Source of the DNA: Prorocentrum cordatum
Taxonomy: Eukaryota > Sar > Dinophyceae > Prorocentrales > Prorocentraceae
Length of the DNA: 64,000 nt
Assembly: GCA_963575745.1 (NCBI GenBank)
Contig: CAUYUJ010010502.1
Location: 90,383 to 154,382 of the forward strand
Direction of reading: 5' to 3'
Position numbers and translations under genes: made by a program. The first letter of the stretch is position 1. Every line of letters begins with the position of its first letter. Shown one piece after another: positions 1-12,732 of the stretch. The notes below the pieces were generated by a model, which was given only the letters and a program-made list of their open reading frames with translations, was not told the DNA's origin and made no database searches.

Positions 1-2699
1 CGAACAGGTGGGCCAGCTTCGCCGCGCGGAGGTGGAAGCACCAAACATCGGCGGGCCTCGCGATCCAGAAGTCGGGGTCCCGATGCACTGGGGGCCCGAC
101 CCGCGACCGCTGGGGCCACCTCCAGAGCCGCCTCCGGAACCGATCAACGTGGGCGACGCCTCCTCGGGGCGCCGCTCTCCGTCGAGAGCGACATCTCGCT
201 CCAGATCGTCCCGGGGCCTTTCCGCGCCCTGGGAATCGGGCAGAGAGGAGCTCGAGCCTTTGCCTCGACAGACCACTGCGTCGGGCAGGAGTCGCAGCAG
301 CCATGGCGATCGCGCCGGGAAGTGGAGGCGACGCAGGCCTTCGACACCCCCCGGCAAGCGCGCTCCCGGGACTGGCTCTCACGAGTCCCCGGACAGGCGC
401 GCGATCGGAGCCAGCGGGAGCGGCCCCCACTCCAGGTGCATCCTCATCGCTTGCGCCGGCGCCATCTACCGCTGGAGCCTCGGTTACCGGCGTTGCAGGA
501 TCAGGGGCGCCCACCCCTCCCGTCGCTGGAGGATCAGCCGCCGCGGCAGACGAGCCTTTGCCCGACGACGACGACGACTCCCAGGCCGCAATCGACTACG
601 GGGGCAAGGACCTTCGTCGACCCGAGGTTTTTGGACCGCATGGAGCTTTTGCCAGCTTCGTGGTCAAATATTGGATTGCCTCTTCGGGAGTTGTTGTTGC
701 ATTTTCAGATCGACTTTGGAGTCGCGGCCCCGCTGGGCGGTTGGGTGACATACCTGGCGCGAGGGGGGCGCCCGACGCCAGCCACGATACAGGGTGCAAC
801 CTTATATCCTCAGAGTGGCCATTAGCATATCACGACGCTGACCTACCAACAATGGAGGTCATTGGCCCGCTCAAGCGCTGGCAACGCGTGGACCCGCTAA
901 CCCCGAGGAGCGGCGTCGGCGAGTCCTTCGGGGCGCGCGCTCAGAGCGATGGCCAGGCAGCTTTGATCGAGAAGGAGCATAACGCCCTCACGATCGCCGG
1001 GGCCGAAGCCACGGTAAACGAGGAGGCGGTCGAGCAGGCCATGCTGGGCGAGCTCGAGAGATGGCGCGGTCTGGAGTCTTTCGAACGTCAGCCACGTTCG
1101 GGGGCCCGGAACATCCTGGACGCCAGGGGGCGCTGAAGTGGAAGCTCATGCAGCTAGAGCGGCCGCGCCAGGGACGGAAGGCCTCCATCGAGAGGGTTCG
1201 GCAGGTCAAGGCCCGCGCGGCGGTGCGAGGCTACCGCGATGCCCAGGCGGCAGATATCGCGACCTTCTCTGGGACCACGTCTCGGTGGGGCCAGTGCCAT
1301 GCGGTGATCATCGCCGTGACGGCTCGTTGGGGCCTCTTCAGCCTGGACGCGTCACAGGCGTTCCTTCGTGGCATGCCGCACTCCGAGTTGGCAAAGCTCG
1401 ACGGCGAGATCACCGGAGACGCGTCGTTGACAGTGCCACCCGGAAGCATCCCACTTCTGCAGAAGCTCCCCGGGCACGAGGACTTCGACGGATTTCGACG
1501 GCCGCGAGGAAGTGCTAAAGATATTGCGGCCAGGTTTGGGGCTGAAGGAGGCACCGAGGATGTGGAACCTGGCATCGGTCAAAAATCTTGCGGGCTTCCA
1601 CCTCTATCCTGCCACCTCTGATCCTCGACTCTTCGTCAAACGTGATTCGCAGCATCGTCTACTGCTTATCGTCTACACGCATGTTGATGATCTCAAGGGA
1701 GCTGGAACCCATGGCGTTCGCAGGTCGGTCTTTGCACTCTTGGAGACAAGGTTTGGCAAGTTAGAACGTGAGCCCAAGTCTCTTGAACAGGTTGAAATTG
1801 TGCACGAGCATCAAGAGGATGGTAGCATTTGGTTATATCAGCATGGGTATGCCAAGAAGTGGAGCCTGATCGACTTGGCCAGGTACCGGCGTGAGGACCT
1901 GGAAGTGCCAGCGGGAGCGGCGCTTGTAAAAGCGTACGAAACACTCTTGGGAGGAGCAGCGTGTATGACTATGACGAGCTTGGCCATCTGTGTTGACGTG
2001 ACTTACCTTCAGCGGCATGCGAAGGCACCTTGTGCTCGGCATCTTCGAGATCTTGATAGGCTCGCGAGTTCGATCAAGCTGCACCTTCAGACTCTGAAGT
2101 GCATACGCCTCGAGTCCCCAACGAAGCTGGTGCGCGTGACTGGCAGCTCCTTCAGTGCTGGTGGTACTGAGGGGTTGGCAATGAAAGGGTGTATCCTACT
2201 CTTGGTAGAGGATCGATCACCTGCCAGCCCCCGTGGGAAGGTGCAGCTTGTCTACTTGTTTGCCCGCGAGCAACCGCGCGCCTGCCGCATCGCGTTCGCG
2301 GCAGTGCTGCGCGCGAGCCTCGACGGACTCAGCCAAGGGCTGATCGCCCAGACAGCGGCGCATGAAGTTACTCTTGGAGTGGCCACGCCATCGGAGCTAC
2401 TAGACCTTCGTCAACAGGCGAAGCTGCGGCCAGCTCTCGAAGCACGTCTCGACGCCGGGTCGGCGTTCGATGCCGCCACAGCCAGCACGGTGAAGGTGCT
2501 GGCTGACAAGCACCTGTTTCTTCATGTGCTTTGGGAGTTCTGCGGCGCCGGTCAGCTTCGACCACTGCGGTGGATCGATGCTCGCATGATGTTGGCCGAC
2601 GGCCTGACGGAGCGCGTCGTGGAACGTGATGTTCCGACCTCCGCTTCGGAGGGTTCCTGGACAGAGTCCGGCCTCTCGCCTGTGTGTCACCCAGGTTAG
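1..2699 (+). pseudogene. Ty1/copia polyprotein remnant: linker, reverse transcriptase, RNase H
   Basis: This is the 3' part of a copia-type polyprotein; its 5' part lies left of the window. From 1 to about 970 it reads as low-complexity Pro/Ala/Ser-rich linker of the kind found between integrase and RT. RT starts near 1020 (ELERWRGLESF). It continues in another frame from about 1136 (KARAAVRGYRDAQ, then FSLDASQAFLRG with the first catalytic Asp). It shifts again near 1500 into 1512-2699 (LGLKEAPRMW, then VYTHVDDLKGAG as the catalytic pair). RNase H ends with WIDARMMLADGLTE, the usual copia C-terminal signature. At least two frameshifts (about 1136 and 1500) make it a pseudogene unless they are assembly errors. 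The HVDD catalytic box is shared with the second copia element at 55.8-64 kb. Confidence 0.8.
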
Positions 2700-2955
2700 C
2701 GCGCGCAGTCTAAGGCGCGCCCGAACCACTTCTGAGCTGGCCCTTCTTTAGAGCAGAGCTCTCTGGAAGCCGACCAGAGTTGTAGTGCAACTTGCCCTCC
2801 ATGTCCTCCCTTTTGCATGCCGCTGCCGCGTCGCCTCAGACGTGCGTCGAGCATGCTGTTCTGTTAGATCTACACGCAAAAAAGGCTTTTCTCTCACATC
2901 CTGCACATCCATATCCTTCTGGCTTGGTTGCTTCTCGCTATCAGGTTGGCTTCGA
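2700..2955. other. Spacer after copia remnant, possibly its 3' end
   Basis: Non-coding sequence between the copia stop codon and the G-rich minisatellite. It could hold the 3' LTR, but no second LTR copy is available for comparison. No gene is visible. Confidence 0.3.
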
Positions 2956-2959
2956 CTGG

Positions 2960-3620
2960 GTCTACAGAAGGGGCCCGCAGAGGGGCGTCTACAAAAGGTG
3001 GGTTTACAGAGGGGGCGTTTACAGAGCGCGGTCTACAGAAAGGGGATCTACAGAGGGGGGGGCTACAAAGGGGGGGTCTACGCAGGGGGGGGGGGTCACA
3101 GGGGGGGTCGATTGAACGGCGGCGCGTGCATTTACGGGTTTCAGAGTGGGGCCCACAGAGGGATTGGGGGTCTACAGGGGGGGGGGTCCACAGTGAGGGG
3201 GGGTCTTCAGAGCGGTGGTTTTCAGACGGAGGTTTACAGAAGGGGGCGTATAACGGGGTGTTAGAACGGGGGGGTCTACAGACGTGGGATCTATAGGAGG
3301 AGGTTTCTACAGGAAGGGGGGCGCGCAGAGGGGGGGCGCACAGAGGGGGGGTCTACAGAGGCGGGGATCCACAAAGGGGGGATCCACAGGGGGGCGGCGC
3401 ACAGCGATGGCGGGGGGCTACAGAGGGAGGGGGGGGGGGGGTAGATAGCGAAGGGTTTACGCAGGAGGGGGGTCGACAGAAGGGGGGGCCAATGGGGCGT
3501 CTACGAAGCGGGGATCTACAGAAGGGGGGTAGCTCTACGGAGGGGGGTATACGCCGGGGGGGCCCAGAGTTGAATCTGCAGAGGGGGGGTCCAAAGCAGG
3601 GGGGTACAGAGAGAGGGTCA
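2960..3620 (+). repeat. Degenerate G-rich minisatellite, left part
   Basis: Short units of the type ggggggtctacagagg (roughly 14-20 bp) are repeated with many variants (tctacagaagg, ttcagagcgg). The same repeat resumes at 8110-8390 on the other side of the LINE. The two stretches therefore look like one array split by an insertion. Open frames read across it are products of the repeat. Confidence 0.8.
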
Positions 3621-3729
3621 AGGGCTCAAGGTCTCAAGGTCTCAACATCTGTTCTAGGTCTGAAGCCCGTGCCGACTACTCAACATGTCTCTCATTGCAC
3701 AGATGACCTAGGAAGATTTCTTTGCTCAG

Positions 3730-4521
3730 ATGAACTCTGCCATCGACGCGCGGTTCGATGCGAAGCTCAGCCCGATCCAGGAGCAGATCGGAAAGTTGGA
3801 GGGCACGGCGGCGGAGCATTCGAAGCAGCTCCTGAGTTTGGAAGCCAAAGTCACCAAGCAGCAGACGACGGCGCCGGAACAAACATCTACTCCTGGCACT
3901 TCATCTGCTGGCGGAGCGTCCGGGCAGTTTCTCGCCGAGCACGTCCTCTTGAAGGACTTTGCGGACTTGGAGGCCCGGAAGCAGACGGGAATAGACAGGG
4001 CCGCAGCCGAGCAGCTCCTGGCGCAATTGAACACGTTGGTGCTGGCGAATACGCAGAACCACATGGACATTGGGAAGATGACATTGGTGGGGGGTGGGAA
4101 ATCGGACACCATTCACCTCCCGGTCACGCCGGGCAGCGCTGAGGAAGTCCCAGGGGATATGACTATGGCACTCCAGCAGGTGCAGTACACCTACCACGGT
4201 CGCAATATCTGGGTTCAGGCCCAGCGAGCTCCATGGATTCAGAAACGGCATTCTGCTTTTGGCCGCGCCCGGGCTTTCCTCCCGCGCGTCGTCGAGCAGT
4301 CCGAGGTGGCCGAACCCATTCGCTTTGCTTGCACATGGCAGCGTGACTTCGTTATCACGGCGATCGAGGACGAGTTCGAGGACGACCCGTCGGAGGCCGG
4401 ATATGTCGACGAGCACGGCGAGTGCCACTTCAATGACCATTGGACCAAGGAAAAGTTGGGAGGCGAGGCAGACGCCCTGAAGTCGAAGCTTCGGGTGTGG
4501 AAGCCTCGGCGGAAACTATGA
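3730..4521 (+). CDS. LINE ORF1-like protein (coiled coil, nucleic-acid-binding candidate)
   Basis: An intact 263-codon frame directly precedes the endonuclease region. The N-terminal 50 residues have the charge and leucine pattern of a coiled coil (FDAKLSPIQEQIGKLEG). A Ser/Thr/Gly/Pro-rich hinge follows, then a Leu-rich helical segment near residues 75-110 and a mixed C-terminal domain ending in basic residues (LRVWKPRRKL). ORF1 proteins of LINEs are RNA-binding chaperones that package the element transcript, and position plus coiled coil suggest that role here. No zinc knuckle or clear RRM is visible, so the function is inferred from context. The stop at 4519-4521 is about 20 nt before the first endonuclease motif. 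Confidence 0.6.
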   Translation: MNSAIDARFDAKLSPIQEQIGKLEGTAAEHSKQLLSLEAKVTKQQTTAPEQTSTPGTSSAGGASGQFLAEHVLLKDFADLEARKQTGIDRAAAEQLLAQLNTLVLANTQNHMDIGKMTLVGGGKSDTIHLPVTPGSAEEVPGDMTMALQQVQYTYHGRNIWVQAQRAPWIQKRHSAFGRARAFLPRVVEQSEVAEPIRFACTWQRDFVITAIEDEFEDDPSEAGYVDEHGECHFNDHWTKEKLGGEADALKSKLRVWKPRRKL

Positions 4522-5290
4522 GGTCTCGATCTCGAGATCCAGAGACTCGCGATTTGAGCTGGAACGCCGGCCGCCGGTGGAGAGGGTCGGCCGGTAAGCT
4601 GGGAAGGGCATGTCGTTCTCTCGGGACTGATGTTGCACTTCTCCAGGAGGTTCCACGTTGCGGCGGGCATGAGGGGAAATGTTATTCGGGTTTTGTAGTC
4701 TACGGAAGGGGGGGGAGTGATTGCAGTATCATGGTAGCTAGACATTTGTTACCTGCTGTCAAGATGTTCCGCTTCGGTGACTAATGGGGTGCCATTGTGA
4801 TCAATGGCGTCATCTATTTAACCGCTCACATTTTGGACCATTGCGAAGAACACGGAAGGGCCGAGCAAGCGTTCCTAGACATGAGCCGTTCCATTCTCGA
4901 CGTCAAGTTGCAATGCACGCGCACAGAGTTTCATGTTGTACTGGGTGCAGACGTCAACGCGCAGTTGCTTCCCAAGTTTGATGACTTGACCGGGGAGGCT
5001 ATTATTCGAATCCCGTCGCGTGGAGACGAAAGGAAGGGTGCACTTAACCTGTCCTTCATGCAGGGCCACAGGTCACGCGCTCTCAACACCTACTCGGGCG
5101 AGGCTGCCTGGACGTGGGGCCGCGGCCAGGAAATGAGCCGTAAGTTCCAAATCGATTATATACTTTGTTATCCATGTATTTCTGGGCAGGTTCAGCCACT
5201 ACCACGGCCAGGTACTGTTTTGCATGTTTCGGATCATTTGCCTCTCATGGGTTCTATCGAGCTCCCTGGGGCGATTGTCCAAGAATGTGT
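4522..5290 (+). pseudogene. LINE endonuclease domain (APE/EEP family)
   Basis: Motifs of the endonuclease-exonuclease-phosphatase fold appear in order. DLSWNAG and DVALLQEV (metal-binding Glu) lie near 4550-4650. VVLGADVNAQL (the usual GDFN motif) is near 4935, RKFQIDYIL near 5140 and SDHLPL near 5235. This domain nicks the target DNA to prime reverse transcription. One in-frame TAA at 4782-4784 divides it: the same frame continues from 4785 and is open to 6113. The domain otherwise looks complete, so the stop is a recent lesion, a sequencing error or a recoded codon. Confidence 0.75.
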
Positions 5291-7030
5291 TCGTCAGACG
5301 TCGTTTGCTGGATGGGCCCCGCGTGACAAGGAAGCAGAATCACGATTCTTCAAAGAAGCGTGTGCGAACACGAGTTTATGTTCAAACGTTGTAGACTTAC
5401 GAGACCCAGCTACAGCTGCCCATGACGACGCTACCATGCACCACGCGGGCGAGCAGGAAGCGACAGGAAACGTCCAGCGAAGCCTCCCGCCTACGAGAGG
5501 CACGCTGGGCGGCGTCCCGATCTGGGGGCCCAGCAGACGGGAGAAGGTCCGACAACTGCGCCGAGTTCGAAGAGCACTTAGGGCGGGTAAGACCGTCCGC
5601 AAGTTGCTGCGCATCCAGGCCCCCGGTGAATCCCGGGTTCCATGTGTGCCGCTCTTTGTCGACACCTCTCAGGGCCCGGTCGCAGATCGTGAACAGCTCC
5701 GGCAGGCAGCGAAGGACTTCGGACAGGATCGGTTCCACGATCCAGCAATTGATTTTGGAGCGCAGGTGGAACGACTGCACCGGCTCTGGTCCAAGGGGCA
5801 GCGCGCGACGCTTGATGGTAGACGGTGCCCCCCGCTTACGTTTTTCAACGCCGTGCAGTCCCGGGCGGCCCTCGCACCTGGAAAAGCAGCCGGGGTAGAC
5901 AAAGTGCCTCCTGAGGTCTACCACCTGTTGCCCTTCATGGCATGCGTTGTCTATTGGTATGCTTTCGTTCAGCGGCAGGCCTCCAAGGATGATGACCAGC
6001 CGGGGGCGTGGGCGATGCTAGAATACGTGGGCCTGCCCAAACCTGATACTCGCGGAGCCCCCACTTTCGAGAAATTGCGCTGGATTGCTAAAACGGCTTG
6101 CAGCCAGAAGTAGTATCAACGAGCATGCCGCGAGCAAATGCGGAAAGAAGTACGGGTTCGAGGCAGGCCGGAGAACCACGGACGTCACCGGGATTATCCG
6201 ACAGGTGTTACATTGCGCGTGGACTTTTATTGGTAGCAGTGCGTTTGCAGCCCCCCTTGATGTGAAATTTGCTTTCGACAGCTTGTTGCGCGGAGTGCTG
6301 GAGAAGGCCATGCGGCGGAGAGGGATTCATCCGAATATAGTGCACCACGTGTTCAAAGAGCCGACGAATCTACATGCTCGAAATGTTCGCCAGGGTTCAA
6401 GGTCACAGACCCGTTCATTTTCACCAAGGGTGGCAAGCAGGGTGGGGTGGGCACTCCAGACTTGTTCAACGCGGTTGTTGAGTATCTCCTGGACGGCGTC
6501 GCGCGATCTTGGGAGTCTCGCGGTCTTGGCGCAAAGCTGGTCTGGGGCGAGCCGGTGTCGCACCTCATCTGGTGCGACAGCGCGTGGCTATTGGCGTCTT
6601 CCCGCGAGGATATGCAAACAGCGATCGCGGAAGCCGCCGCGGCCATACTCGAAGGTGGGTTTTGTTGCAAGCCGTCTTCATTACAGGTCATGGCTGGAGG
6701 GGGTGCGGGGCCAGACGACATGCAATACATTAGCTGTATTGGTATCTCCGGCGGTGCGCTGCCGTTCGAGGTCGTGGCACGCGTGTTCACCCTGGGGGAA
6801 TGCATGGGCGGTCGCGGGAGTACGCCGCGCAGCATCAACTACATGATGGCCAAGGCGGAAGGGAACTATTGGGCTCATGCGAAGTCTTTTACAGCACCCG
6901 CCCCATTGCACGGGGCGGCGACGTGGCACCTGGCGGCAGAGCTCTTACAGAAGCTGTGGTCATGGGAACTCATGGCTTCGAATATGTTTCCGATTGCGGC
7001 GGCGCCCCAATGGGGCGCGCCATGAGTGCT
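5291..7030 (+). pseudogene. LINE reverse transcriptase domain
   Basis: The linker and RT follow the endonuclease. APGKAAGVDKVPPEVY near 5875 is the LINE KxPGxDG motif. YVGLPKPDTRG is near 6025. After a frameshift near 6095, PLDVKFAFDSLL at 6255 carries the first catalytic Asp. A second frameshift near 6400 leads to KGGKQGGVGTPDLFN and then HLIWCDSAWLLAS at about 6560-6600, where the usual [FY]xDD box should be. The box reads WCDS here, so the second catalytic Asp is missing or replaced. The frame stops at 7023-7025. The RT is probably inactive. Confidence 0.7.
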
Positions 7031-8055
7031 TGGAGCGATCCGCGAGCCGAATCAAGCATATATTCACGCGAGCTGGGAAGAAACCGTTGCACGTTGCAGC
7101 TCGTCAGGCCGTCTACAACGAAGCCTTCCACGAACGTCGCAAATCTACAGTTTGCAGCGCAAGGCAAGTCAACGACAGGAATTGTTGGGAAATGGTGAAG
7201 GAAGTCTCGGGGAAACGACGTAGAGTCGAAGGGCTTGTCCATAGATTTGGCGGAAGAAGGGCAGCGTGTGAGGACCCCTTGGCGTCCTTTCTGGGCCTGC
7301 ATTGGCGGGCAAAGCGCGATGCGATGACGCCGGCGGAATGGGAGTGCAGCTTGCCGGCGTTCGTTGTTGATGCTTGTAGCCATTGGAGGCTGGCACCCTG
7401 CTGCCCAGGCCAGCTGAGCGACGGGGCGGAACTGACTTGTAAGAGACGCCGAGCCGAAGTCCCAGAAGGGAAGGGCATATTGAGACTCAGAGGAAGTAGC
7501 CCTGCCCAGGACGAGCTGCTCGACACGATTGCGCCCGAGATACGGTGGGGCTCGTCGGGGTAACGTTTTGTGTACACTACAGACTCGCAGCGTTTAGCGA
7601 ACCTGGTATGCGGCCACGCGCGGCTACGTGGCGCGCGCTATGAGGCGCTATTCACTCGAGTGCTGGACCGGATTTGGGGGCATCTCTCTCTTGGATGGTG
7701 CCCGCCTCTGTTGCACGACGATCCGGTCCAGTGGTGGAGCAGAACATATAACAAAGTTGCCGACGGCCTAGCCGACCACACCATGGACCAGCGCAGTTCT
7801 TGGTCTAAAATGTTTCAGCCCGCCTTCGCACTTTAACGTGCGAGCCTTGTTGTCCAGACCGACGGTGGTGTCCGTGCGGGCGATTGCGCCGCCGCCGCGT
7901 GGATTATCGGCTTGTGGGTGTGCGCGCCGGACGGTCATGTGTTTGAGCCTGTCATGGTCTACGGTACTTTTCTTGACCAACCGTGCTGTGTTTTTGGTGC
8001 CGAAGCCATCGCCCTCGACGAAGCATCGAAGGAAGTGGCCAGGCTCCTTTCTTAG
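7031..8055 (+). pseudogene. LINE C-terminal region with RNase H motifs in permuted order
   Basis: A basic region (7040-7560) is followed by an in-frame TAA (7561-7563). The same frame continues through YTTDSQRLANLV (about 7570-7605) and RTYNKVADGLADHTMD (about 7743-7790). These resemble the third-Asp (TDS) and last-Asp (NxxAD.LA) motifs of RNase HI. After another in-frame TAA (7834-7836) the frame goes on with LVVQTDGGVRAG and FGAEAIALDEA, which resemble the first-Asp (TDGS) and Glu motifs, and ends at TAG 8053-8055. The second half of the fold thus precedes the first half. Two readings are possible: a circularly permuted RNase H, or remains of two domains. Confidence 0.6.
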
Positions 8056-8109
8056 TCCTAGATCGCTAACGGCTGCACTTCGGGCTGCTTGCGCCGTGCC
8101 AAACAAAAC

Positions 8110-8390
8110 AAACGAAGGGTTGGTCTTCAGAGGGGGGTCTACAGAGGGGGAGTCTTCAGAGTGGCGGTTTGCAGAGGAGGGGATCTACAGAGGGGGGTCT
8201 ACACAGGGGGGGGGGGGGGCAACAGGGGGGTCTAACGATGGGGGGTCTACATGGGGTTGTATATAGAGGGAGAAAGGGGGGGCTACAGAGAGGGGGTCTA
8301 CAGGAGGGGGGTCTACAGGAGGGGGGATCACAGGGAGGGTCTACCAAGGGGGGGTCTACTGAGAAGGGGATCTGCACAAGGTCGGTGTCT
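8110..8390 (+). repeat. Degenerate G-rich minisatellite, right part
   Basis: Units of ggggggtctacagagg type, matching the array at 2960-3620, resume immediately after the LINE 3' end. Confidence 0.8.
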
Positions 8391-8429
8391 GCACAGGTTG
8401 GCGTGAAAAGGCGCAGCGCGCGGACGGTT

Positions 8430-9090
<661 letters not shown>

Positions 9091-9237
9091 CCCTTGGGTA
9101 GGCCCTACCCTTGCCCCACCCTCGGGGCCTTGGGGTAGGCCCTACCATTGCCCTGTTCTAGGCCCCTTGGGTAGGGCCTAGCCGAGGCTACCCTAGGCCA
9201 CTGGGTCGCCGCCGCCCGGGCGATCTATATCTCGTCA
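9091..9237. repeat. Core with repeated taggccctacc motif
   Basis: A unique core between the purine tract and the pyrimidine tract. It carries three variants of gggtaggccctacc at about 25-60 bp spacing, each partly self-complementary. Confidence 0.6.
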
Positions 9238-9560
9238 TGTTGCTCCTCCTCTTCCTCCTCCTCCTCCTGCTCCTGCTCCTCTTCCTCCTCCTGCTGCTCC
9301 TGCTCCTGCTCCTCTTCCTCCTCCTCCTCCTCCTCCTTCTCCTTCTCCTCTTCCTCCTCCTCGTCCTCCTCCTCCTCCTCTCCTACTCCTCCTGCTCCTC
9401 CTCCTGCTCCCTCCCTCCTCCGTCCTGCCTCCTGCCTTCTACCTCATCGTCCTTTTCCTCCTCCTCCTCCTCCTCCTCCTCCGCCTTCCTCCTCCTCATC
9501 CTTCGTCCTCTTCCTCCGTCTCCTCCTCCTCCTCCTCCTCCTTCTCCTTCTCTTCTTCCG
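9238..9560 (+). repeat. CCT/CTC pyrimidine microsatellite tract
   Basis: (CTC/CCT)n with CTG interruptions. It is complementary in kind to the GGA tract at 8700-9090 across a 150-bp core. The poly-Leu frame starting at 9237 is not a gene. Confidence 0.9.
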
Positions 9561-9565
9561 TCTGA

Positions 9566-11128
<1,563 letters not shown>

Positions 11129-11540
11129 GATGTAGGATGGTGCCCGCCGCATCCTCACTGTGCAGGCGCTGTCCCATCTTTTTTCTCCTATACGGGCCTA
11201 CGCAGATCGCAGGGCGCATCCACCGCATGCCTACCCCCTCTTGAGGAGATCGTGGGCGCCGCCAACGAGGCATCGAAGATGCCACGGCCATGTTTGCACT
11301 TTTTTAAACGTTAAGTGACTCGGGCACCCGCTCGCCGCGTGTAATGGAGCTTTGAATTACTTGCGACTCGGATCGGCCACCGCCAGTCTTTCGTAAGCAC
11401 CCGCTCGCATGCAAGCTAGATACACGGTCTCTGGCTGTGCGTCGAAGCACCCCGAGTGCACTCGCCCCACGCGGGTTTATCGGGACATGACTCTGTTATG
11501 CTCTCTGCGACGGACCATCAATTGCATACTTGGTCCTGAT
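11129..11540. other. Downstream of mosaic pseudogene, nothing recognised
   Basis: About 400 bp after the GAPDH stop. It may include GAPDH 3' UTR sequence carried with the retrocopy. No poly(A) tract or gene is visible. Confidence 0.4.
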
Positions 11541-11544
11541 GTCG

Positions 11545-11715
11545 AGGAACAAATCGCCATCATCATCAGCATTGCCACGAGCATCATCATCATCATCCTC
11601 ATCATCGTCATCATCAGCATCGTTGTCATCATCAACATCATCATCATCATCAAAATCAGCGTCGTCAGTAACATCAGCATCAGCGTCATCATCAGCATCC
11701 TCATCATCAGCTGCA
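11545..11715 (+). repeat. ATC/CAT trinucleotide tract
   Basis: Imperfect (ATC)n with GTC and AGC interruptions. Ile-, Met- and Asp-rich frames on both strands derive from it. Confidence 0.85.
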
Positions 11716-11905
11716 GCTTCCCTCTTCGCCACATCCCGCCATGGCGTGTCGCGTGCTACCGTGTACTCCTGACGTCATTTTTGTTCCGTCTCCTCTCATT
11801 TGCAGCAGCCGCCAGTCTAAGACGGGCGACAGCAAGCGTTCTTTTCAAGCACGCCCAGACCTCCTGCGCCCCGATAAGAGACAGGACGTGTTCTTCTTGA
11901 TGGTT

Positions 11906-12061
11906 GAGGAGGTACCGATACTGCTACTCCCTGAAACTCTCCGTGGGTGCGTCCTGATCAGCATTTCGAGGCGAGCCCAGCGGTGGCGACGAGGGCCTCC
12001 GGGGAGGCCCCGAAAGGGCGAAACCGGGGGGAGGGCAGCGGTATGGGTACCCTTTCCTCCG
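11906..12061 (+). mobile_element. MITE-like TIR element, family B copy 1
   Basis: The ends are inverted repeats: ggtaccgatactgctac on the left, and the right end reads ggtacccataccgctgc on the opposite strand. The element is about 155 bp and carries gggtgcgtcctgatc and gggcctccggggaggccc inside. A second copy in inverted orientation lies at 14094-14257. It is non-coding, so it is presumably a non-autonomous DNA transposon. Confidence 0.6.
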
Positions 12062-12274
12062 AGCCTTTCAAGAACAGCGCACGGCGCGAAGTCCATACGA
12101 TTGGGGTCGGCTGTTCGAACCCGCGGCGCGCAGAGGGGGATGGCGCAGGGGTGGGGCGACCGGCAAAGCGTGCCAGAGGGGGCTCTTGGGAGCCCTCCTG
12201 CCAGACCAGGAACCCTTTTAGAAGCAGCCTCCGAGCCCTTCCAAGACCTGCTGTAAGAAGCGGCGGCGAGCGAT

Positions 12275-12447
12275 GGGGGGAAGTGAGAAGGAAAAGACCC
12301 TCTCGGAAGGCGGCGGGGCTTCTCAGAAGCCCTCCGGTCTCATGAGAAGTTGTTTGCGTCTTCGGGAAAGGCTTCGAAAACTTCTCAGAAGGCCAGGGGG
12401 TTTCCCGAGCCTTCTTGAGAAGGCCCCGCCCTCGTCACTTCCCCCCC
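12275..12447. mobile_element. Hairpin TIR element rich in ttctcagaa
   Basis: The outer arms ggggggaagtga and tcacttcccccc face each other. Inner arms (ggcggggcttctcaga; right end read backwards ggcggggccttctcaag) pair as well. Four copies of (c)ttctYa(a)gaagg lie between. The size, about 170 bp, resembles the neighbouring MITE-like elements. Confidence 0.5.
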
Positions 12448-12558
12448 CCAGGCTGGCCACCGAAAGAAGCCCGAGGCCGCCCCCCCCTTCCCCCCCCCAT
12501 CTGCACGCCGGCAGGCAGTGACATAATCGGGGCATGGGAGGTCAGGGCAGGTGGATTG

Positions 12559-12732
12559 GAGCTAAGGTTGAGTCGGGCATGTCCCTCTACAGGAGGACCA
12601 TTCAAAAATAGTAAAACACTGTCTGCTGACAGTGCTGCTATTTGTTGTACATATGTGTGCGCATGTTTGGGTTATTGGTTTGTCTTCCTTTCGCAATCCG
12701 CCTGTAGGAGGACATGCCCGACCTAAAGCTGA
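12559..12732 (+). mobile_element. MITE-like TIR element, family A copy 1
   Basis: The left end gtcgggcatgtccctctac and the reverse complement of the right end, gtcgggcatgtcctcctac, are near-identical TIRs. The AT-richer interior of about 130 bp contains attcaaaaatag. A related copy in the opposite orientation lies at 47021-47200 and shares both the TIRs and the sub-terminal attcaaaaata. No coding capacity. Confidence 0.7.

Larger units (their letters stand above)
3630..8105 (+). mobile_element. LINE-type non-LTR retrotransposon, decayed
   Basis: The element has ORF1 (3730-4521), then a second coding region with an APE-type endonuclease, a reverse transcriptase and RNase H motifs (about 4522-8055). 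Both sides are G-rich tctacagaggggg minisatellite, so the element sits inside that array. The 3' end is placed just after the RNase H stop at 8053-8055, in the A-rich stretch aacaaaacaaacgaagg before the repeat resumes. Several frameshifts and in-frame stops show that it is not active as read. The exact 5' end and any target-site duplication are obscured by the repetitive flanks. Confidence 0.8.

Noticed and set aside
12105-12130. gctgttcgaacccg as a tRNA T-loop
   Set aside because: No matching A box, acceptor stem or anticodon arm around it.
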